Shown: positions 44,707-51,420 of the stretch, in pieces | Position numbering within the stretch: position 1 is the stretch's first letter | Layout of the letters: every line of letters begins with the position of its first letter | Assembly (NCBI RefSeq): GCF_015351595.1 | Contig: NZ_JADKPT010000012.1 | Location: 62,001-126,000 of the forward strand | Length of the DNA stretch: 64,000 nucleotides | DNA from: Flavobacterium sp. LC2016-12 | GTDB taxonomy: Bacteria; Bacteroidota; Bacteroidia; Flavobacteriales; Flavobacteriaceae | Direction of reading: 5' to 3' | The notes under the pieces: model-generated | What the model saw: the letters and a program-made list of their open reading frames with translations, nothing else | The model's database searches: none | What the model was told of the DNA's origin: nothing | Translations under genes and position numbers: made by a program

Positions 44707-44870
44707 AAACCAATTTGGGATTAGTTAGTAGGTTGATTAATTCTGAGACGAATTTATGAAAGTTTTATTTTGTAAGAGAAATTCTTTTGTGAAAAAATGG
44801 TAATTAAATTTAAAATATTAATTCACGAATGTAATCATGGCTTTTTTTTAGAATTAACCTGTTATGAAAA

Positions 44871-44958
44871 TGAGTGCCCTAGCCCAGATAGGAGCGGTAT
44901 CCTTTTTCTTGCTCCTTTAGCAAGGAAAAGATACAAGCGGATAGCTGGATTAGCTCCT
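44871..44958 (+). ncRNA. Structured RNA element, copy 2
   Basis: Matches copy 1 (15-99) in every conserved block while its distal hairpin has a different sequence: GTATC, bulged C, TTTTTCTTGCT pairs with AGCAAGGAAAAGATAC, with one G-U. The proximal GTATC/GATAC stem and the bulged C are kept. The element lies between the divergent-facing ends of two minus-strand genes, on the plus strand. No promoter was identified. Same tentative flavo-1 likeness as copy 1. Confidence 0.6.
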
Positions 44959-44965
44959 AAAAAAA

Positions 44966-45526
44966 CTAAACTTTTAGACAGCCACGAAAACCTCTTGCTG
45001 CATAATAAGATTCGGCACCATTATGATACACAAAAGTTCTGCCGTAGCGAAAATCAGAAAATAAAGCGCCGCCCAGTTTGCGAACTTCCGGAGTTGTGGC
45101 GATCCAGCTTGAAGTTTTGGTGTCAAAATTCCCTAATTCCTGTAAATTTCTATATTGTTCTTCGGTCAGGATATCGATACCCATTTCTTCGGCCATATCA
45201 ATGGCGCTATTTTTAGGTTTGTGTTCTTTTCTTGAATCCAATGCTTTACGGTCGTAACAAAGACTTCTGCGACCTTTTGGGCTTTCGGCTACACAATCGA
45301 AAAAAACATATTCATTCGAGTTTTTGTCATAACCCACGACATCTGGTTCGCCGTCGGTTTTTTCCATTTCAAGAAGCGACCAGAGTTTTGACGGATTTGC
45401 TTCTAATTTCTCCTGAACTTTATTCCATTCAATACCTTCGTGACGTGTTTTGTTTTTTTCAAAACGCGTTTTTAAGATGCTAATGATTTCTTCCTGATAT
45501 TCTGGTGATAAGTTATTTTTGCTCAT
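44966..45526 (-). CDS. DUF4256 protein
   Basis: 186 residues. Matches DUF4256: RHEGIEWNKVQEKLEANPSKLWSLLEMEKTDGEPDVVGYDK, FFDCVAESPKGRRSLCYDRKAL, and VRKLGGALFSDFRYGRTFVYHNGAESYYAARGFRG in short pieces. The function is unknown. Last gene in the ArsR-led minus-strand group, 18 bases after the AlkD-like gene. Confidence 0.85.
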   Translation of the reverse strand: MSKNNLSPEYQEEIISILKTRFEKNKTRHEGIEWNKVQEKLEANPSKLWSLLEMEKTDGEPDVVGYDKNSNEYVFFDCVAESPKGRRSLCYDRKALDSRKEHKPKNSAIDMAEEMGIDILTEEQYRNLQELGNFDTKTSSWIATTPEVRKLGGALFSDFRYGRTFVYHNGAESYYAARGFRGCLKV

Positions 45527-45544
45527 GATTTTTTATTTGTGTGG

Positions 45545-46210
45545 TTATTTTTGTCTGCGAACCATTTCGTTAATCCAGATTGGGGCGAAAGGTGAGGTGC
45601 AGCCTTTTGAAGTTGGATAATCTCTATAAATGCCTAGCTTTTCTCCAATGGTAAGAGCGCGCTCGCGATACTCCGGATGATTAATTCCGATTTGTGCCAA
45701 GGTGCTATTCATTGTCCATTGTACTTCCGGCGCTGCTGTTGGCATTTCGTTTTCTATTCTGTCAAGAAGAGCAGGTATGTTGACTAATTCAGGATTACGG
45801 GTTACGCAGCCGCTTGTAAGGCTCCAGCCAGCACGTGCTTGCATAACATCAGAGGTGTGCATCCATTTTTGTCGCAAAGTCTCTTTATCTGCGTATTCTT
45901 TTATGACATACGAATAAAACCAATCGGCGATATGAGTGAATTTTTCTGATGAAACTATTTTGGCAATTTCGTCGTTGGAAAGCTTTTTCGGATCGATAAT
46001 TAAAGTGGCTAAAAAGCGAGCTTCAACGTTTCCGGTATCCCAAAGTTCAAGTGCCAGTTCGTGATTGGTTTTTATCTTTTTTGCAATAGTTCTAATATCA
46101 CCCATTTTAACACCAAACTGATTATCTCCTGCGCCACGTTTCTTATTTTGCGCACGCATTTTTTCGTCGCCAAGAGCTTCAAGTTGCGCTAATATATCTT
46201 TTGTCTCCAT
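45545..46210 (-). CDS. DNA alkylation repair protein, AlkD-like
   Basis: 221 residues. HEAT-like helical repeats of the DNA_alkylation family (GVKMGDIRTIAKKIKTNHELALELWDTGNVEARFLATLIIDP, MQARAGWSLTSGCVTRNP, ALLDRIENEMPTAAPEVQWTMNSTLAQIG). AlkD enzymes remove bulky or cationic alkylated purines without base flipping. Activity is inferred from fold. In operon with the YdeI gene (29 bases). Confidence 0.87.
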   Translation of the reverse strand: METKDILAQLEALGDEKMRAQNKKRGAGDNQFGVKMGDIRTIAKKIKTNHELALELWDTGNVEARFLATLIIDPKKLSNDEIAKIVSSEKFTHIADWFYSYVIKEYADKETLRQKWMHTSDVMQARAGWSLTSGCVTRNPELVNIPALLDRIENEMPTAAPEVQWTMNSTLAQIGINHPEYRERALTIGEKLGIYRDYPTSKGCTSPFAPIWINEMVRRQK

Positions 46211-46239
46211 TTTGATTTCGTTTTGTATTGTAAAGATAA

Positions 46240-46815
46240 TTAATCGTTTAATCCCTTTCCGTTAAGAATATTCGGAATAGCTTTTTCAACTCGAGACTCT
46301 CGCGTTTGCGCTTGTTTTGGCTGAGAAAAATGTAATAAATAACCTCTTTGACGGCCGGGAGTTAAAGCTTCAAAAGCTGTTTTTAGTTTAGAATCTTCAT
46401 CTAACTTCTTTTGAAATTCATCAGAAACCGAAAATTCTGAGGTCTTTTTTAATTCGACCTTTAAACCTGCTTTTTCTATTTCAATGGCTTCGTAGATGTA
46501 AGCTTTTAAAATGCTTTTTTGCTCGATAATTTCTTTAAGATTCGTAAATCTAATTTGTCTCGCCGCCTGAACATTCTCAGATTGCTGAATCAGGATTCCT
46601 TCCGTATCTTTTAGTAAAGCGCCTTTGAAAAATAAAAAAGCACAATATTCTTTAAAGTCGTGTATTAAAACAATATTTTTTTTTTGGTGCGTATAACACG
46701 GCGTGCCCCATTTTAGTTCTTCGGTCAATTGACAATCAAGCGCAATCTTTCTTAGTTGTTCCAATTCTTCCTGCCACTTTTTGTCTTTAAAATAAAAATC
46801 AACTTTAGGATTCAT
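46240..46815 (-). CDS. YdeI/DUF1801-family protein
   Basis: 191 residues. Opens with the DUF1801 segment (VDFYFKDKKWQEELEQLRKIALDCQLTEELKWGTPCYTHQKKNIVLIHDFKEY). Ends with the YdeI-type arginine-rich tail (LTPGRQRGYLLHFSQPKQAQTRESRVEKAIPNILNGKGLND). The family often occurs near SRPBCC and ArsR genes, as here. Function unsettled; a DNA- or nucleotide-related role has been suggested but is not shown. Confidence 0.85.
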   Translation of the reverse strand: MNPKVDFYFKDKKWQEELEQLRKIALDCQLTEELKWGTPCYTHQKKNIVLIHDFKEYCAFLFFKGALLKDTEGILIQQSENVQAARQIRFTNLKEIIEQKSILKAYIYEAIEIEKAGLKVELKKTSEFSVSDEFQKKLDEDSKLKTAFEALTPGRQRGYLLHFSQPKQAQTRESRVEKAIPNILNGKGLND

Positions 46816-46832
46816 GCTGTTTGTTTTATAGA

Positions 46833-47210
46833 TTAAACTGAAATTGTTTTTCTATCCGCAGGTCTAAAATACCACGATAGAACAGTTAAAACAAGTAATA
46901 AAGTTGGGCCAAAATAAGCAATGGCTTCATCGCCTTTTGCAAAGTGGGATATAATGGCACCTGACATCGCGAAGAAGAAACCGGCATAAGCCCATTCTTT
47001 TAATAACGGGAATTTCGGAATTAGTATTGCGATAACGCCTAGCAATTTCCAAACTCCCAGTATAACCAGAAAATAAAGCGGATAGCCTAAATGTGCCATC
47101 ATATCCACTTCTTCTTTAATTTGTAATATCTGCACGATTCCCGTTGCAGTCATTCCTAATGCCAGCCATAGTGTGGCAACCCAGTATATAATTTTGTTTC
47201 TCTTTGTCAT
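46833..47210 (-). CDS. DoxX-like membrane protein
   Basis: 125 residues, four transmembrane helices, DoxX-like family (TGIVQILQIKEEVDMMAHLGYPLYFLVILGVWKLLGVIAILIP). It lies between the AHSA1-type and YdeI genes in one transcript, with gaps of 6 and 17 bases. The function is unknown; this combination is recurrent in Bacteroidota. Confidence 0.88.
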   Translation of the reverse strand: MTKRNKIIYWVATLWLALGMTATGIVQILQIKEEVDMMAHLGYPLYFLVILGVWKLLGVIAILIPKFPLLKEWAYAGFFFAMSGAIISHFAKGDEAIAYFGPTLLLVLTVLSWYFRPADRKTISV

Positions 47211-47216
47211 GATATT

Positions 47217-47684
47217 TTATTTTAGTTTACTAACGATTTCTTGTAATCTGTTGTGGGCCATATTGATGCCTTGTTTAAACGGAAGCTGCATCATTTGATC
47301 TCTTAATGCATTTGATTTGTAAACAATTTGCATAGTCAGTTTGCTGGTATTTTCTGTGAGTGCTTCAAATTCCAGAAACTCCAATTGAACTGCAAAAGGG
47401 GAATTTTCCATTTCAAATGTTCTGGTGATTTTTTGATTGGGAATATACTCATGAATAGCGCCATTAATCTGCAACACCACATTTCCTTTTGCATCGCTGG
47501 TTTCAAATTGATATCCACCATGTTTTTTGTTTTCCAGTTTTAATACTTTGGTTCCCATCCATTGTTCTACAATTCCGGGTTCTATATACGCTTTGAAAAG
47601 CAAGGAAACAGGTAAATCAAAATCTCTGGTAATGACGAGTTCCTGTTTGCCGTCTTCGGCATTTATTTTTGTTTTTAATTCCAT
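47217..47684 (-). CDS. AHSA1-type SRPBCC protein
   Basis: 155 residues. Matches the activator-of-Hsp90-homologue-1-like SRPBCC group: ITRDFDLPVSLLFKAYIEPGIVEQWMG, YQFETSDAKGNVVLQINGAIHEYIPNQKITRTFEME, and the final helix GINMAHNRLQEIV. Directly after the ArsR gene (6 bases), a classic pair. It probably binds a small hydrophobic ligand; client unknown. Confidence 0.9.
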   Translation of the reverse strand: MELKTKINAEDGKQELVITRDFDLPVSLLFKAYIEPGIVEQWMGTKVLKLENKKHGGYQFETSDAKGNVVLQINGAIHEYIPNQKITRTFEMENSPFAVQLEFLEFEALTENTSKLTMQIVYKSNALRDQMMQLPFKQGINMAHNRLQEIVSKLK

Positions 47685-47690
47685 ATTGGT

Positions 47691-48014
47691 TTAGTTTTCT
47701 GGTTTATAGTTTTTCATGATGTCCTCAAGTTTATTGAATCGATCATCCCACATTTTTATGAAAGGTTCGATAAATTCAGCAACTTCTCTCATTCTTTCCG
47801 CATTTATAGTGTAATGTACTTCCCGACCGTTTTGTGTTTGCTGAAGTAATTCACATTCGGTCAGGATTTTTAAATGTTTGGATACGGTTGGTCGTGCGGT
47901 GTCAAAATTGGATGCGATCGCTCCGGCTGTCATCGAATGCGAAGTCACCAAAAGTAAAATAGCTCTTCTTGTCGGATCGGCTATAGCCTGAAATACATCT
48001 CGTCTTAAATTCAT
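47691..48014 (-). CDS. ArsR-family transcriptional regulator
   Basis: 107 residues. Winged HTH (DPTRRAILLLVTSHSMTAGAIASNFDTARPTVSKHLKILTECELLQQTQNGREVHYTI). No cysteine pair for arsenic or metal binding is seen, so the effector is unlikely to be a thiophilic metal. It heads a six-gene minus-strand operon. Two 17-base direct repeats lie just upstream and are probable operators. Confidence 0.92.
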   Translation of the reverse strand: MNLRRDVFQAIADPTRRAILLLVTSHSMTAGAIASNFDTARPTVSKHLKILTECELLQQTQNGREVHYTINAERMREVAEFIEPFIKMWDDRFNKLEDIMKNYKPEN

Positions 48015-48016
48015 TG

Positions 48017-48063
48017 TGAAGTTATTTGGCTACAAATGTATATGAAGTTATTTGGCTACGCAA
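48017..48063 (-). promoter_or_regulatory. Promoter and repeated operator of the ArsR operon
   Basis: TTG (48063-48061), a 20-bp spacer and TACATTTG (48040-48033) form a Bacteroidota promoter on the minus strand. A 17-base word, TGAAGTTATTTGGCTAC as read on the plus strand, occurs twice (48017-48033 and 48043-48059), 26 bases apart. One copy lies between the -33 and -7 boxes and one at the transcription start: a layout expected for repression. Confidence 0.65.
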
Positions 48064-48177
48064 ATATTTTGAGATATTTTTTTTTATAATTAACTGTTAA
48101 TGAGTGATAAATGTGGTTGTGTGGTGATATTTTTGAAATACTAAAAGAAGAAAGCGATTCATTATCAGGTATAAATG

Positions 48178-48217
48178 AAAAAGGTATAAAGAAGAATTTC
48201 CCTTTTTATACCTTTTT
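48178..48217 (-). terminator. Hairpin after the hypothetical gene
   Basis: A 13-bp perfect stem (48178-48190 with 48205-48217) with AAAAA/TTTTT at its base, about 60 bases past the stop at 48274. The T run is within the stem, so terminator strength is uncertain. Confidence 0.45.
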
Positions 48218-48273
48218 GGTAACCTTGGTGGTACAGAATTCGAATCAATTACTATGGATTACTTGTGGGTATT

Positions 48274-49242
48274 TTATCCTTTGGTATTTCTCTTGGCTAT
48301 CAATTTGTCGTATGCTTCTTGTCCGTCAAAGCAATTTTCTCCTCGTTTAGTTACAAATTTTTCTTTAAGCCAATTTTTAAGCTGAGTTGTTATTGTTTCA
48401 AATTGACTAGACTTATCTTTTACATTTCCTTTCTCAAGATACTGATTACAGAAATTTATGTAATACAAAAGACCATAACCCATCATTACATAGGGAGCTG
48501 TTAATTGTATTAATTCGTTTCTTCTCCAAATCTCATCTTTTAAATATATTCCATTAGCATCAATCAACTTTATGTAGCTCGAGGTTTCCAATTCATTTTC
48601 AGAAAAATAGAAATTTAAGTATCTATGATTGACTGTGATGATTTGTATTGCTTTTTCAAATGATACTTTTTCAAATCTCCTTTTGTTTTCTGGATGTTGA
48701 GAAAACCAACAATAAACGTTAAGATTTAAGTCGTTGAATATGTAATCCAAAAGGTCTTTTAAATTGTCTCCTGACCAATAACTTGTTAATTCTTGGAACT
48801 TATATCTAATCTTTGGCTCCGAACAAAAAGTAATGGGATTTTCAATTAATTGTTTAGTTGGAGAATAATCAATATCTATTGAAATTGCTTTAGAAATTTT
48901 ATTGCATAGGATGCAAGTTGTTATAATTCTTACCTCCCTAAAATCTTCCGTTCCAACTCTTGGTATGTAATGAAATGCAACATAAAACCATTCGCTTTTA
49001 CAACTACATTTTTTCTTTTTAGGATATTCACTTTGTATTAAGTCATACCAGTAATCTATACTGTCAAGAATAAGGTAGTTTTCTTCTTTTTTAGTTGTCA
49101 AAAGTCCAACTCCCTCATTTTTAAGCAAACGAACTTGAAATTCATTTAATCCGCTTTCCGTCGATATGTTTTTTATTACTTCCTGTTTCAAAATGTTGCA
49201 AATTACTATTTGAACAAGTGAACTTAATAACTTTATGATCAA
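48274..49242 (-). CDS. Hypothetical protein with a cysteine cluster, start unclear
   Basis: Up to 322 residues from a TTG at 49242; a TTG at 49191 would give about 305. No ATG occurs in the first 250 codons and the frame stays open upstream to about 49330, so the 5' end may be lost or the start is unusual. Residues about 78-115 hold CSC and CILC, a likely zinc site. The rest has no recognised domain. Tyrosine- and isoleucine-rich composition, more AT-rich than its neighbours. It lies alone next to tRNA-Lys. Possibly acquired or decaying. Confidence 0.5.
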   Translation of the reverse strand: MIIKLLSSLVQIVICNILKQEVIKNISTESGLNEFQVRLLKNEGVGLLTTKKEENYLILDSIDYWYDLIQSEYPKKKKCSCKSEWFYVAFHYIPRVGTEDFREVRIITTCILCNKISKAISIDIDYSPTKQLIENPITFCSEPKIRYKFQELTSYWSGDNLKDLLDYIFNDLNLNVYCWFSQHPENKRRFEKVSFEKAIQIITVNHRYLNFYFSENELETSSYIKLIDANGIYLKDEIWRRNELIQLTAPYVMMGYGLLYYINFCNQYLEKGNVKDKSSQFETITTQLKNWLKEKFVTKRGENCFDGQEAYDKLIAKRNTKG

Positions 49243-49383
49243 AATGCAAATAAAAAGTTCTTCTATAATTTTAGATCCTTGAGGGATTTTGAACTGAATT
49301 TTATAATTAACATGTTGGGAATTAGATTTTAACCCTCAATCAAAATGGCAAGTGTACCATTTCTCCACATGACCTAAAATAAA

Positions 49384-49417
49384 AAAAGGTTGAGTAAAAT
49401 AAATTACTCAACCTTTT
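49384..49417 (-). terminator. Terminator of tRNA-Lys
   Basis: A 14-bp perfect stem (49384-49397 with 49404-49417) begins 2 bases past the tRNA and is followed on the minus strand by a T-rich tract. Confidence 0.85.
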
Positions 49418-49418
49418 G

Positions 49419-49491
49419 TGACCCGACTGGGGCTCGAACCCAGGACCCCATCATTAAAAGTGATGTGCTCTACCAACTGAGCTATCGAGTC
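49419..49491 (-). tRNA. tRNA-Lys (anticodon TTT)
   Basis: A 73-nt cloverleaf on the minus strand. Acceptor stem GACTCGA pairs with TCGGGTC with one G-U-type pair. D arm GCTCAGTTGGTAGAGC. Anticodon loop CTTTTAA with TTT. T arm with GGTTCGAGCC. Discriminator A. CCA is not encoded. No intron. Confidence 0.96.
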
Positions 49492-49603
49492 ATAATTCCA
49501 TTCTTCAATGGGGGTGCAAATATAGGAAGTTTTTTTTGGTAATACCCAATAAATATGATTTAAAAAACTTGGCAATAGCTATTTTTTTTTAACTCGCTGT
49601 TTA

Positions 49604-50482
49604 CTAGAAATTTCGAATCGTAGCAAATTCTTTTCTGTAGGTACTTGGCGTTTTTCCTGTTATCTGTTTAAAATGCTTGTTGAAATTTACAAAATTCTGA
49701 TAACCACTTTCATAGCATACATCTGAAACAGATAGCTTTTCATTTTGCAAAAGTTTGCAGGCATGTCCTGTTCGTAGTTCATTTAAAAAACGGGTAAACG
49801 ATTTTTGGGCTCGTTTTTTAAAGAAACTGCAAAATGCCGGTGGTGTCATGTGAGCGACAGATGCAATCGTTTCTAATGAAATGGGTTTGGTAAAATTCAT
49901 CATAATGTATTTGTACACCTGATTCATTCTTTCTGTGTCTTTTTCATTATAGGAATGGAAATATCCTAAGCCGGCAAGCAGCTCATATTCATCAGTATTG
50001 AGCATAATATTTACGATCTTGAGAAATTCAATTATTCGTTGAAGCCCTTCCGTCGTTGTCATTTTTTCTAAGTGCTTGGTTATTTTTGTTCTGGTTTTTC
50101 CGGTAAAACGCATGCCTCTTTCTGCTTTTTCAAAAAGACTCTTTTTCTTGGATAAATCCTCGGGCTCCGTGCACAGTTTTTCATAGAAATTAATTGGAAA
50201 ATAAATTACAATAGCTTCAACAGATTTATTTCTATTGTGTTGATTATTTGGCACGTCTTCATACCACATATGAGGTAAGTTCGGACTCATTAGTACTAAA
50301 TCTCCATCAGAAAAATTGGTGATACTATCTCCAATAATTCTTTTTCCACTGCTTTTTTTAACAAAACTTAATTCGCAAAAATCATGAAAGTGCAAAGTGG
50401 CATCAAAATCATGTTCTTTAACTTTTTTGACACTAACCAAAGACGAATTTTGTTTAGGTAACTCAATTAATATCGCTTTCAT
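49604..50482 (-). CDS. AraC-family transcriptional regulator
   Basis: 292 residues. N-terminal cupin-like sensing domain (LHFHDFCELSFVKKSSGKRIIGDSITNFSDGDLVLMSPNLPHMW). C-terminal double HTH (MNFTKPISLETIASVAHMTPPAFCSFFKKRAQKSFTRFLNELRTGHACKLLQNEKLSVSDVCYESGYQNFVNFNKHFKQITG, residues about 190-285). Divergent from the catabolic operon starting with the RraA-type gene, so probably its regulator, with a sugar or sugar acid as effector. Confidence 0.92.
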   Translation of the reverse strand: MKAILIELPKQNSSLVSVKKVKEHDFDATLHFHDFCELSFVKKSSGKRIIGDSITNFSDGDLVLMSPNLPHMWYEDVPNNQHNRNKSVEAIVIYFPINFYEKLCTEPEDLSKKKSLFEKAERGMRFTGKTRTKITKHLEKMTTTEGLQRIIEFLKIVNIMLNTDEYELLAGLGYFHSYNEKDTERMNQVYKYIMMNFTKPISLETIASVAHMTPPAFCSFFKKRAQKSFTRFLNELRTGHACKLLQNEKLSVSDVCYESGYQNFVNFNKHFKQITGKTPSTYRKEFATIRNF

Positions 50483-50667
50483 CTTGTATTCATAGTTAAT
50501 GATTAAAACTTAACTTAAACAATATTACACATAATTGTTTTACGAATTCTTAAAGTGATTAAAATAGTTTAAGTATTAGTTAAGTTAGTGTAAATAGGAA
50601 AATAGGTTATAGCGTAGTTTTGACATATGTTTAAATCAGTAATTAATTAAATAAAAATTCGAGGGTA

Positions 50668-51360
50668 ATGGAAACTATATTTTGGAAGAACGACGATGAG
50701 CTTTTTGATATTGTACGTAACGAACTTTATACAGCTGTAGTAGGAGATGTTATGGATAAATTAGGTTTGTTAAACCAATTTCTGCCACCACAAATACAGC
50801 CTTTGCAGGATGATATGTTCATTATAGGTCGTGCGATGACCGTATTAGAAGCAGATGTTGTTTCAGATTCCAGTAGTAATAATCCAGTTTTGAATAAACC
50901 TTTTGGATTGATGTTAGAAGCATTGGATGATTTGAAAAAAAATGAAGTTTACATCTGTACCGGTTCTTCGCCATCTTATGCTTTATGGGGAGAGCTGATG
51001 GCAACACGTGCACAAATATTAGGAGCAGCCGGTGCAGTTGTTGACGGTTATTCAAGAGATACCAGAGGAATATTAGAATTAAAATTTCCTTCTTTTTCTT
51101 ATGGAAGATATGCTCAGGATCAGGCACCGCGTGGAAAAGTAATTGATTTTAGAGTGCCAATAGAAATAAAAGGAGTGAGAATTAATTCGGGTGACATTGT
51201 TATTGGCGATATAGATGGTGTTTGTATAGTTCCAAGAGCAGTTGAAGAACAAGTATTCCGTCTTTCAATAGAAAAAGCAAGAGGCGAAAAAATGGTTCAA
51301 AAGAAAATATTGGAAGGAATGAGCACCAAAGAAGCTTTTGACAAATACGGTATCATGTAA
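50668..51360 (+). CDS. RraA-family protein, probable 2-oxo-acid aldolase
   Basis: 230 residues. RraA/DlpA fold. The metal and catalytic signature DGYSRD and GDIDGVCIVP match the 4-hydroxy-4-methyl-2-oxoglutarate/4-carboxy-4-hydroxy-2-oxoadipate aldolase group, rather than the RNase E inhibitor. It probably cleaves or decarboxylates an oxo-acid from the sugar-acid pathway. First gene of the plus-strand operon. A TAGTTTTG box (50615-50622) lies upstream. Confidence 0.8.
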   Translation: METIFWKNDDELFDIVRNELYTAVVGDVMDKLGLLNQFLPPQIQPLQDDMFIIGRAMTVLEADVVSDSSSNNPVLNKPFGLMLEALDDLKKNEVYICTGSSPSYALWGELMATRAQILGAAGAVVDGYSRDTRGILELKFPSFSYGRYAQDQAPRGKVIDFRVPIEIKGVRINSGDIVIGDIDGVCIVPRAVEEQVFRLSIEKARGEKMVQKKILEGMSTKEAFDKYGIM

Positions 51361-51420
51361 ATTTTTGAAACTGAATTTCTGACTTGTATTTAAGTCTTTA
51401 TAAAACATCAATTCACCAAA

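Noticed and set aside
44797..45216. 139-codon plus-strand reading frame
   Set aside because: It runs through the structured RNA and antisense to the DUF4256 gene; no coding signs.
49384..49491. Attachment site at tRNA-Lys
   Set aside because: No second copy of the tRNA 3' end was found in the flanking 1.5 kb, and no integrase is present.
50483..50667. AraC operator arms GTTTAAG/CTTAAAC
   Set aside because: Words at 50508-50520 and 50567-50586 are partly inverted, but one arm is interrupted, so chance in AT-rich DNA cannot be excluded.
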